64,000 nucleotides of DNA, taken from positions 1,798,001 through 1,862,000 of the forward strand of contig CBDCDT010000002.1 in assembly GCA_965215445.1 (NCBI GenBank), read 5' to 3'. The translations under genes and the position numbers were made by a program. Positions 24,214-32,317 of the stretch are shown one piece after another (positions within the stretch are counted from its first letter, which is position 1; every line of letters begins with the position of its first letter). Source of the stretch: CBDBLK01 sp965215445 (lineage in GTDB: Bacteria > Bdellovibrionota > Bacteriovoracia > Bacteriovoracales > Bacteriovoracaceae). Under the pieces are notes generated by a model. It was not told the origin of the DNA, searched no databases, and saw nothing but the letters and a program-made list of their open reading frames with translations.

Positions 24214-24885
24214 GTGAAACATAAAGTATTTATTAGTTACCATCATAAAAATGACCAAAATTTTAAGAATAAATTATTGACCATGAATCTTCGATATAGC
24301 TTATTCATTAATAAATCAGTGGATACTGGAGATATGTCGGACGAATTAAGTGATAATCAAATTCGTGAAAAAATAAGAGATGAATACCTTCAAGATTCCA
24401 CTGTAACAATAGTACTTGTGGGAGAAGAGACAAAAGAGCGAAAACATATAGACTGGGAACTTTACTCTAGTATGTACAATGGTAGGGTTAACAAGAAGTC
24501 AGGAATCTTGGTTATTAATTTACCATCAATCAATTGCTCTCAAATTACAGCAAGTCATTCTAAAGAAAAAAGTACTGTTTATCCAGAATACTCAAGATGG
24601 ACTAGTTTTTCTAAATATGAATATGAAAAAGCTTACCCTTACATGCCTGATAGAATCATTGACAATCTTGTAAAAAAAGACGTCAAAATATCAGTTACCA
24701 ATTGGGACAAAATACAAGACCCAAATGTTCTAAAATTTCTTATTCAGACAACTTTTGAAGACCGTTTGTCATGCAATTATGACTTGAGTCGGCCAATGAG
24801 AAGAAGAAATTCTGCCTCGTTGCTTGCTAACCAATCCGAAATACAAGCAGCTATGTTTTACTCTTCCCTTTATTCAAGGAATTAA
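24214..24885 (+). CDS. TIR-like (MTH538/ThsB-type) protein, putative phage defence
   Basis: A 223-residue protein. The N-terminus HKVFISYHHKND, followed by SVDTGDMSDELSDNQIREKIRDEYLQDSTVTIVLVGEETKERKHIDWEL, is the TIR-like MTH538/DUF1863 pattern also seen in Thoeris ThsB proteins. Such domains make or cleave NAD-derived signals after phage detection. No ThsA (SIR2) gene lies next to it, so this is not a classical Thoeris operon. It is a short, AT-rich cargo gene after decayed repeat R4. GTG 24214 is the likely start. Confidence 0.82.
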   Translation: MKHKVFISYHHKNDQNFKNKLLTMNLRYSLFINKSVDTGDMSDELSDNQIREKIRDEYLQDSTVTIVLVGEETKERKHIDWELYSSMYNGRVNKKSGILVINLPSINCSQITASHSKEKSTVYPEYSRWTSFSKYEYEKAYPYMPDRIIDNLVKKDVKISVTNWDKIQDPNVLKFLIQTTFEDRLSCNYDLSRPMRRRNSASLLANQSEIQAAMFYSSLYSRN

Positions 24886-25047
24886 TAGCTAATAGAACTT
24901 ATCTTTAAAGTTTTTTAATAATTAAGGATTTATGTTATTTTTTGATTTATCACAAGAAGTTATGGGGATTCAATTTTATGTGTCGACTAAATAGAAATTA
25001 TTACGCTGAAAATTTTATAAACAACAAAAAAATAGGATGTCTTGAAA

Positions 25048-26019
25048 ATGAATAATGTAAAAAAAAGAGACGTTGATAAAAAACTCTTTTTAGAATATTT
25101 CAATAAAACATATTCTTCTAGGATCAGAATATTACTGGAAGACCATTTAAATCGTCTTTGTGATTTAAATGTTGAAATCGAAGAAATATTAGAATTTGAA
25201 AGACAATTTTTTGAAATACTTGAAAAAGCAAAAAAGCAAATTGGAACAAATAATATATTGAGACGGATGAAAATAAAAAACTTGCCTTTGTATCGAGCTT
25301 ATCGCTATGAGAAACTCAACTATTTGATAATTAATTTTTGTAGCTTGGTTAATGCGCAAATAGGAAAGGAAGGTAAATCTATTCCTAAAAACTCTTTTCT
25401 TAAAGATATGGAAACGAACTTTAAAATAAATCCAGAGAAGGAGTACATAAGAAAGAAATTTTTTGATGAATCTCTGGAGTTAACTTCTGATGATATTGGA
25501 GTAGGGACAGGAGGATTTAATCTTAAAAGAGAAAAACAAGACGAAGAAGAATATAAAAGAATACTAAAAAAAATATTTCCAAAAATGCAAGACGATTTAA
25601 TAATCAAAAAAGAAGATTTGGAATATATTCGAGAATTATGTAGAAATATTTTAAGAAAAGTAAAATTTACTCGAGATTTTTCTTGTCATAAATACGATTT
25701 TCATAAACAAGAAAAACTTGTATATGAAGAAGAGATGCTCATGGTGGCTTATGAATTTAATAAATTATTTAAAGAATATTTGGACATTATTCTTGAAATA
25801 CTTTTAGTTTGTTTTAATGAAAAAAGATGTATTGAATTAGAAAACAGAGAACATATAAAACGGCGAATAAGTTCCGTAGTTGATTTGGTCATATTCGGAA
25901 ACATTGACAATTTTTTTCATGAACTTGTAGAGAGCAAACCTTTTAAATATGAGAAACTTAGAGATAAGTTTTACAATTCTGAAGATATTTTAAAAATCAT
26001 GGACAAGAAAGAGTACTGA
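25048..26019 (+). CDS. AT-rich cargo gene of unknown function (cargo module 4)
   Basis: A 323-residue, Lys- and Glu-rich, all-helical protein with no membrane segment and no motif I recognise. ATG 25048 is preceded by AGGA. It could be a third component of the TIR defence unit or an independent cargo gene. The 162 bases before it and the 234 AT-rich bases after it (26,020-26,253) contain no further gene or repeat that I can see. Confidence 0.65.
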   Translation: MNNVKKRDVDKKLFLEYFNKTYSSRIRILLEDHLNRLCDLNVEIEEILEFERQFFEILEKAKKQIGTNNILRRMKIKNLPLYRAYRYEKLNYLIINFCSLVNAQIGKEGKSIPKNSFLKDMETNFKINPEKEYIRKKFFDESLELTSDDIGVGTGGFNLKREKQDEEEYKRILKKIFPKMQDDLIIKKEDLEYIRELCRNILRKVKFTRDFSCHKYDFHKQEKLVYEEEMLMVAYEFNKLFKEYLDIILEILLVCFNEKRCIELENREHIKRRISSVVDLVIFGNIDNFFHELVESKPFKYEKLRDKFYNSEDILKIMDKKEY

Positions 26020-26253
26020 CCATTTTTTTGATTTTTCAGAAAAAGACAATATGTTATTAGATTTAAAAGCAAATATCCTTAACTCATTTAGAAATTAAAA
26101 ATAGAGATAGTATTAAATCTTTTTAGCTAAGTAGATTTTCACTTTTCAAGTTTCTTTAAAAAATTTCAAAATTAATTTCATATTTTTAATTTTTCTCGAA
26201 CAATAGAAACATCTTTTATGAGAGGTAGTAAATGAATTTATCAAAATCTATTA

Positions 26254-27297
26254 GTGTTTAACTGGCTCCCTGACGTGGTAAGAGAAGTCAGGAACGACCT
26301 GATTTCTCTGTATTGGAGTTTTTTGGTTATCTCCATGTTGTTGGTGATAATCTTCGAGTTCTTTAAGTTTTCCGAAAAAAGATTAGACGTGGTTGGAATT
26401 TTGAGACGGGTTATCGTCTCGGTGGTTTTGCTGTGGTCTTTTGAAGACGTTTTGGGATTGATTACCTTTATCACCGATGGAGTGGTGGAACGCATGGGCG
26501 GGGTCGCTGGTTTGCAGGGGTTGTTAAAAGAACTCGGCAAGGATTATGAAGAGGCGACTTTGGACTTGTTTGATTTTCGGGGAATGATTCTTTATGCCCT
26601 CAATGTTCTTTGCTACTTGGTCGCGCTGCTGGGGTATTACGTCACTGAGGTTTTGATTCATTTTGTTTATGCGACTTTGTACGTTTTGAGTCCGCTTATG
26701 ATTTTGGCGTTTGTCTTTGAATCGACTGCTTATGTGACCAAGAATTTATACATGGGAATTTTTCACGTTTCTTTATGGAAGGTTTTGTGGAGTTTGTTGG
26801 GGGTTTTACTTTTGAATTTGGCGAATGTGCCCGAAGACGGGACTTGGGGCGGGTTCTTTATGCAGGCGTTATTCAATGTCTTTGTGGGGCTTTCCATGCT
26901 TTTGATTCCCCTGTTTGCCAAGAGCTTGATTGGGGATGGGTTGGTGGGTGCTGCCTCGGGAGCGGCAGGTTTTGCGACCTTGCCGGCGGCCAATATGATA
27001 AAGAAATTGCCGGGGAAAGCTTTAAAGCATGGTCTGAAAAAAGCATCTTCTGCGCGCAAGCGTTGGCCACAAAAAAGAGGACTGACAAAAGGGAGAAATA
27101 TCTTTAGCGGCAGATCATTATTTTCCTTTGGTAAAAATTTTGCCAAGAAAAAATTAAAAAAAGGAGGGGAAAACAAGAAAATGACAAGACTTAAATCGGG
27201 AGGAAAGAGAAAAATGCGAAGAAAGACAAAAAAGGCAAGGCGAATAAAATTGAAAGCGAGAAATGGAAAAACGACAAAAAAGAGAGGTAGATTTTGA
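26254..27297 (+). CDS. VirB6/TrbL-like polytopic T4SS protein with very basic tail
   Basis: A 347-residue inner-membrane protein with six or so hydrophobic helices between residues 20 and 235, the VirB6/TrbL layout for the central channel component. GTG 26254 starts MFNWLPDVV. From about residue 255 to the end it becomes extraordinarily basic (KKLKKGGENKKMTRLKSGGKRKMRRKTKKARR), a tail longer than usual that could contact DNA. The stop overlaps the next start as TTGA. In a compact operon it should follow VirB5 directly; nearly 10 kb of cargo now separates them. Confidence 0.85.
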   Translation: MFNWLPDVVREVRNDLISLYWSFLVISMLLVIIFEFFKFSEKRLDVVGILRRVIVSVVLLWSFEDVLGLITFITDGVVERMGGVAGLQGLLKELGKDYEEATLDLFDFRGMILYALNVLCYLVALLGYYVTEVLIHFVYATLYVLSPLMILAFVFESTAYVTKNLYMGIFHVSLWKVLWSLLGVLLLNLANVPEDGTWGGFFMQALFNVFVGLSMLLIPLFAKSLIGDGLVGAASGAAGFATLPAANMIKKLPGKALKHGLKKASSARKRWPQKRGLTKGRNIFSGRSLFSFGKNFAKKKLKKGGENKKMTRLKSGGKRKMRRKTKKARRIKLKARNGKTTKKRGRF

Positions 27298-27857
27298 TTA
27301 ACCATTGGTATCAATTCCACCGAGTGCTCAGATTGTATAAGCTTTTAGGTGTGGGGTGTTTGGCCTTAAGTTTTGTCTTGGCGGGACTTTTGATTTGGCA
27401 GGTAAATCAAAACCCCATTGTCGTCATGCTCAAGAACGGGGAACAAGTCTTTTTGGCAGGAAAGCGAAAGTCGGTAGAACTCTCCAACGCTTCGGTGGAG
27501 AGGTTTCTCTTGGAGTTTGTCAAAAGGCGTTATAACTGGGAGTCCTTCAACCCTCCCCAAATCCTAAAGCGCATCAGTTGCCTGAGTACGCCAGAATTTC
27601 GGGCACGGCTTAAAAAAGTTCTGGGCAAAAAAACTCTCACCGAAAGCAAGGACGGGAGTCTTGAGCAGTACGTTGCCTTTGTCCGTCCGGTGCTGAAAGA
27701 AGACCGCGCTCTGGTGAGCTTTGACCGGGTCTTGAGAATGGGCGGAATGCCCTTGGCATCCCACGTTCAGCTTTCCCTCAAGATCATCCAAGGCGACAGG
27801 GTGGGTTGCAACCCTCTGGGACTCTACGTCCACGGAGTGAGTGAATACACCCCATGA
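27294..27857 (+). CDS. VirB8-like T4SS protein
   Basis: A 187-residue protein: a short cytoplasmic N-terminus, one membrane helix (about 17-38) and a periplasmic domain of about 150 residues. This is the VirB8/TrbF/TraE topology, and the gene sits between VirB6- and VirB9-like genes as expected. Sequence conservation in this family is low, so the call rests on topology and order. TTG 27294 overlaps the virB6 stop; AGAGAGG precedes it. Overlaps the next gene by ATGA. Confidence 0.75.
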   Translation: MINHWYQFHRVLRLYKLLGVGCLALSFVLAGLLIWQVNQNPIVVMLKNGEQVFLAGKRKSVELSNASVERFLLEFVKRRYNWESFNPPQILKRISCLSTPEFRARLKKVLGKKTLTESKDGSLEQYVAFVRPVLKEDRALVSFDRVLRMGGMPLASHVQLSLKIIQGDRVGCNPLGLYVHGVSEYTP

Positions 27858-28552
27858 AATGGTATTTTTGTCTGGGATTGGCGTTGGGGCCATTTTTGGG
27901 GTGGTTGCCCCATTTGTGCGCTGGGATAGTGAGAAATCTTCCCATGGACGGCAAAGCGATGGAAGTCATCCGCTTGCGCTTGGGGAGAAGCACGGTTTTG
28001 CGCTTCCCCTCTGCTCCCACCAAAGTCATCATCGGAAACAACAACTACTATCAGTTGGAGTTTGTGGGAAGTGATCTCACCATTCAACCAAGGCGATTGG
28101 TTCCGACCAATCTTTTTGTTTACACCAAGGCACAGGTTTACGGGTTTTTGCTTATGAAGGGCAATGAGGGCAATTACGACGATTTGGTGAGTGTGCGTTT
28201 CAAGTCGGCGGCCACCTCTCAGGAAGCAAGGCCCGCGCCTGAACAGAAGCTTTTGAGTTTGAAAATTTTGAATATTGTAAAGTCTGATTTCAAACAAAAT
28301 ATATTGATCTTGGAATTTGAGATTGAAAACCACTCCAAGGAAAAGATCAACACCCGAGACTTAAAACTTTACGCTACTTCCCGAAAAAAACGCCTGCCTT
28401 CGCAATCTTGCATTTTTGCAAAGGACTCCATACCGCCAAAGCAAAGCGTGAAGGCAAGGATTTTTTTACGGCCTAAGTACAAACGGCCGTTAGAAGTGGA
28501 ATTGCATTTTGCAGGAGAAATTGTCCGGCAAACCTACAAGGGGGATTTGTGA
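27854..28552 (+). CDS. VirB9/TraK-like outer-membrane-complex protein
   Basis: A 232-residue exported protein. The signal sequence (FCLGLALGPFLGWLPHLCAG) is followed by a beta-rich domain with the block IIGNNNYYQLEFVGSDLTIQP and TNLFVYTKAQVYGFLL, which matches the TNLxVxTxxrxYxfxL strand of VirB9/TrbG/TraK proteins. VirB9 forms the outer-membrane core ring with VirB10. It is coupled at both ends by four-base overlaps (ATGA, GTGA). Confidence 0.8.
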   Translation: MKWYFCLGLALGPFLGWLPHLCAGIVRNLPMDGKAMEVIRLRLGRSTVLRFPSAPTKVIIGNNNYYQLEFVGSDLTIQPRRLVPTNLFVYTKAQVYGFLLMKGNEGNYDDLVSVRFKSAATSQEARPAPEQKLLSLKILNIVKSDFKQNILILEFEIENHSKEKINTRDLKLYATSRKKRLPSQSCIFAKDSIPPKQSVKARIFLRPKYKRPLEVELHFAGEIVRQTYKGDL

Positions 28553-29472
28553 AAGAGATTTTTGCCCGCTTTTTGGAAAATGAGGGCGGCAAGGAAGTCC
28601 TCAAGAGCAAAACATTGCAAACATTCGCTTGGATGATTTTGGCCATGGTTTTGGTTTTAAAATCCACCCAGTGGAGCGTGGATACTTCGTTTATCACAAA
28701 ATCAGTTTTGCCCTTTTTTGGCATGGGAGAAGAGGTTCAAGACAAAAGCGAAAATATAGAACCGTCAGAACCTTTGACAAATTCTCAAAAAACCGTTTGG
28801 GGGGTTGGAAAAAAGGAAACGCCTACGGAACAAACAAAAATTTTCAGCCCCAAGAAAAGTCCGCCGCCCATTCGTTACGCCGCCAAACAAGTGATTGTCA
28901 GGGGTGGGAGCGATGGACTAAACGCTCTTCCCATAGGGGCCTCGGCAGTGGGCAAGACTTTAAACGGCATCGACACCCGAAACGACGGCGGAACTGTGCG
29001 CGTCTTACTTCCCTACGGGATGAGTTTTAAGGGCACTCAAAAAATTCCCAAGGGAAGCGTTCTTTTGGGTTCTGTCACCTATCAGGGGAGCGGTGACAAG
29101 CTCTTTATTCGCTTTAACAAAGGATTGCTTCCCAATGGTAGAGAGTTCCCGATCAGTGCCGAAGCACTCAACCCCAAGGATTTCTCGGCGGGGTTAACAG
29201 GTGAGCACCACGACAACGCCGACACCCGTATGGCAACGGCATTAGGACTTTCGGCCGTGAGTACCGCCAGCAATGTTTTAGTCAAACGGGAATCCTTGGG
29301 GTACGAAGTCCACCCAGAAAGCACTTTTCAAAACGCCATGTTGAGTGCCTTCGCCTCTACCAGCGAGGCAGAAGCAAGGCGTAAGGCCCAGGGACTTGGT
29401 GCTAATCGGGAATACATCACTTTAGAGGCGGGAATTGAATTGGTGGTGAGTTTGACAGAGTGGTTTAAGTAA
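28549..29472 (+). CDS. VirB10/TrbI-like T4SS core protein
   Basis: A 307-residue protein: a cytoplasmic N-terminus, one membrane helix (about 22-42), a Pro- and Lys-rich periplasmic linker (SPKKSPPPIRYAAKQ) and a C-terminal beta-barrel domain with GTQKIPKGSVLLGSVTYQGSGDKLFIRFNKGLLPNGREFPI, the TrbI/VirB10 core. It spans both membranes and opens the channel. GTG 28549 overlaps virB9. It is the last of the continuous virB6-8-9-10 block; a cargo island begins 27 bases later. Confidence 0.9.
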   Translation: MKEIFARFLENEGGKEVLKSKTLQTFAWMILAMVLVLKSTQWSVDTSFITKSVLPFFGMGEEVQDKSENIEPSEPLTNSQKTVWGVGKKETPTEQTKIFSPKKSPPPIRYAAKQVIVRGGSDGLNALPIGASAVGKTLNGIDTRNDGGTVRVLLPYGMSFKGTQKIPKGSVLLGSVTYQGSGDKLFIRFNKGLLPNGREFPISAEALNPKDFSAGLTGEHHDNADTRMATALGLSAVSTASNVLVKRESLGYEVHPESTFQNAMLSAFASTSEAEARRKAQGLGANREYITLEAGIELVVSLTEWFK

Positions 29473-29498
29473 GATATTTGATGATTTGAGGATTAAAA

Positions 29499-30593
29499 AT
29501 GTCAAAAATGTTAAGTAAAAAAATTATTGGGCAATTGCTTCAAGATTCTATTGATTTTTTTAATATCGCAATAGATTGGTTTGATGAAAAGCCAAAGCAC
29601 TCTGTGGTTTTCTTTTCTTCAGCGCTAGAGTTAATACTAAAGGCTAGATTAATGCATGAACATTGGTCTCTAGTCATGGACTTGCCTTCTAAAAAAGACC
29701 CTAGCATAGAAACCTTTAAAAAGGGAGATTTTAAATCTCTCGGTTTAAATAGGCTTGTTGAGAGAATTAAATCTATTATTGAAAATGAAACTTTTTCACA
29801 AAATGAAATTAGTTGTTTTAAATCTATATCAAAATTTAGAAATAAAGCTATTCATTTTACTGGTGATTACCGTTCTAAAGAAACTCTTGAAAAAATTGCA
29901 ATTGAACAATCTAAAGGCTGGTATTTTATACGAAAAAAATTGAAAAAATGGAAAAAATTCCTTCCGCACTACGAAGAACAACCTTTTAGAGAAATTGATA
30001 TTAAAATGAAAAAGTATAATATTTATACTGAAACTATTTTTAGCGAAATTGAACTAGATTTAAAACAACTTGAATCGCAAGGTATAATTTTTAGAAATTG
30101 CAGAATATGTCAAAAAAGATCAAGTGAAATTTCAATCAGAGAAAAATTTATACATTATGCTAATTGCAAAGTTTGTCATTTCAATGAATACTTTTTAAGT
30201 ATAAATTGCTTACAAGAAGAATGTGAAGGTCGCTTAGAGATATTTAATGGAGAAGAAAGCGAGGATGACTTTAAGATTTATTGCTCTCTTTGCTCAAAAT
30301 CTCCAACTTATGAAGAAATAGTAGAATTTCTCAATAAAAATGTTAATTTTGCAATAAGCCCTAAAGATATGCTTTGTGAACCAGACGTAGTATGTGATTT
30401 TTGTTGGAGCGATTGCGATACAGTTATAAAACATGAATACTTTTTTATTTGTACAAGTTGCTTTTTTATAACTGATGAGCAAGAGATGTGTGAATGGTGT
30501 AATTTATGCCATATAGGCGGAGGCCCTCTTGAGGCAAGCGGATTGTTTGGATGTAGCCACTGCGATGGGAATACAAAACTTTTGAATGATTGA
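29499..30593 (+). CDS. HEPN-like protein with zinc-ribbon clusters (cargo island 2)
   Basis: A 364-residue protein. Residues 1-160 form a HEPN-like four-helix domain with SVVFFSSALELILKARL and the signature KFRNKAIHF (R-x4-H, the RNase motif of active HEPN domains). The C-terminal half has repeated CxxC pairs (CRICQ, CKVCH, CSLCS, CDFCW, CTSCF, CEWC/CHIGG, CSHC) that should bind several zinc ions. HEPN RNases act in toxin-antitoxin and abortive infection systems, so a defence role is plausible. GAGG precedes ATG 29499. The DNA is clearly AT-richer than the T4SS genes. Confidence 0.75.
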   Translation: MSKMLSKKIIGQLLQDSIDFFNIAIDWFDEKPKHSVVFFSSALELILKARLMHEHWSLVMDLPSKKDPSIETFKKGDFKSLGLNRLVERIKSIIENETFSQNEISCFKSISKFRNKAIHFTGDYRSKETLEKIAIEQSKGWYFIRKKLKKWKKFLPHYEEQPFREIDIKMKKYNIYTETIFSEIELDLKQLESQGIIFRNCRICQKRSSEISIREKFIHYANCKVCHFNEYFLSINCLQEECEGRLEIFNGEESEDDFKIYCSLCSKSPTYEEIVEFLNKNVNFAISPKDMLCEPDVVCDFCWSDCDTVIKHEYFFICTSCFFITDEQEMCEWCNLCHIGGGPLEASGLFGCSHCDGNTKLLND

Positions 30594-30684
30594 ATTGCTA
30601 TTATTGAGTTTTAAATTAAAAAAATAAAATCATATATGGCTTCTTTCATTTTTGCTGTTGCCTATTTAGAAATTTTGTGTTTCT

Positions 30685-32283
30685 TTGAATTTGAGAATAG
30701 TAAAAAATATTAAGAAAGCAGGGGGGGGTTATATTCATATTCTTATTCATCGTGAACCAAGTATTAGTTCTCAAGAGTTAAAGAGTATCCTTTCTTCATA
30801 CAAGAAAGAATTTTTACTTGAGCGCATAAGCGAATATTTATTTTATGTGTTTGAAAGAGATATTCAAAACTCTTTAAATCATATTCAAATTACACCTGGA
30901 ATTTTTAATAGCATCTTACTATATTGCGATGGAAAAAAAGATATTATATCAGACCAAGAATTTGATTTTATTTTGAATGAAATAATATCAAATTTTAAAT
31001 ATGGAAAACATGATAATTCAGAATCTATTAAGTCGAGTTTTTTACCCACTTTGCATATGAGGATATTTAGACATGGCGAAGAAGTAATTCTTATTATTGC
31101 AAGAATGAAAAGAATCTTTAAGCTAATCGAAAAAGAAGATAAAGAAATGAGTTTTGAAAAAATAATAGGTATCCCGTTAGAGAAAATAGTATTGCTTCTT
31201 ACAACATTTTATTATAGGGAACCTGGTGAAGTACAAGGAAGTGATTTTTTTCTCAGACTAATTGAAGAAATAGGGTTTTCAGACCTTGAAAGAAAGTGTT
31301 TTGATGAAATAATAAATAATGATCTCTCAATTAGATCAGAGAACTTGGAAGAAGAAATAACTGAGTTAAGAAAACATTGCGAAAAAGAAAATACTTTTAC
31401 GTTTGAACAATACACCATTTTTGAATCTAAACCTTTTTTAGAGATAGGTGATAAATCAATTACGACATCTCCTCATTATATTTTGAACTCTATGGCAGAT
31501 CTTTTAACAAAATTGTATATAAATCATTACTCCCCTAAAAAAAACAATAAGGCTACCCAAATTCTAGGAAAAGTATTTGAAGATTACATAATTGGATTAT
31601 TGAGAACTCATCTCAAGGGTTTTATAAGAGAGCCTTCTTTTCCTGAAAACGAAGGAAACAAAGGTGTTGATTTGGTTAGAGTTAAAAAAAACAAAATTCC
31701 TCTTTTCTTGGAGATATGCAAAGCAGTCACGCATCAAAGATTGATTAAAAACTATTCTGAAGAAAGATATGAGGAATTTTGCGAAGACAAAATCATTCCC
31801 AAATTTAAGCAAATATTTAATTGGATAAATAAACATAAATTTAAATTCAATGGAGTTGATTTAGAAAAGGAATTAAAGAGAATACAATTTATAGTTTGTT
31901 TAATAAAAACTCCACCCATTATTTATTTGGACAGAAATTTTAATATCCTCATGGAAATGTTGAATAAAAAATGGAAGGCCATCACTGGAATGGAATGTTC
32001 TTTGAGAGATGCAAATATTTACGTTTTTAGTTCAGAAGAGCTTGAATTAGCCTTGGGGTTTGCTAAAAAAAGAAGAATGCCTTTAGAGAAAATATTTTTT
32101 CAATTTAAAAAACATATGAGGAATGCACATCATGTTTTACGATCTCCTGAAAGACCAAAAATGAAAAATAGTTCTTTTAAGGCTTGGCTTTACGAAAAAT
32201 ATGGCAAAGGCCTTTCCCGTCCAGACGTAATTCCGCTTGAACTAAAAAAAGAATTTGATGAGATTTTTCCAAGATTGACGTAA
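30685..32283 (+). CDS. large unknown protein, possible PD-(D/E)XK nuclease (cargo island 2)
   Basis: A 532-residue soluble protein. The block VFEDYIIGLLRTHL, then GVDLVRVKKNKIPLFLEICKAV, resembles the E...D...ExxK order of PD-(D/E)XK nucleases but with Cys where the family usually has a different spacing, so the assignment is tentative. TTG 30685 is the only in-frame start near the 5' end and is poorly supported. A run of eight Gs (30721-30728) lies within the first 15 codons and could slip. No partner methylase is present, except for a fragment 860 bases downstream. Confidence 0.62.
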   Translation: MNLRIVKNIKKAGGGYIHILIHREPSISSQELKSILSSYKKEFLLERISEYLFYVFERDIQNSLNHIQITPGIFNSILLYCDGKKDIISDQEFDFILNEIISNFKYGKHDNSESIKSSFLPTLHMRIFRHGEEVILIIARMKRIFKLIEKEDKEMSFEKIIGIPLEKIVLLLTTFYYREPGEVQGSDFFLRLIEEIGFSDLERKCFDEIINNDLSIRSENLEEEITELRKHCEKENTFTFEQYTIFESKPFLEIGDKSITTSPHYILNSMADLLTKLYINHYSPKKNNKATQILGKVFEDYIIGLLRTHLKGFIREPSFPENEGNKGVDLVRVKKNKIPLFLEICKAVTHQRLIKNYSEERYEEFCEDKIIPKFKQIFNWINKHKFKFNGVDLEKELKRIQFIVCLIKTPPIIYLDRNFNILMEMLNKKWKAITGMECSLRDANIYVFSSEELELALGFAKKRRMPLEKIFFQFKKHMRNAHHVLRSPERPKMKNSSFKAWLYEKYGKGLSRPDVIPLELKKEFDEIFPRLT

Positions 32284-32317
32284 TATATTTTCAATTCAAT
32301 TTCACTAGAGTAGTATT

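Noticed and set aside
24214..24885. A complete Thoeris system
   Set aside because: Only a ThsB-like TIR protein is present; there is no ThsA with SIR2 or macro-domain motifs next to it.
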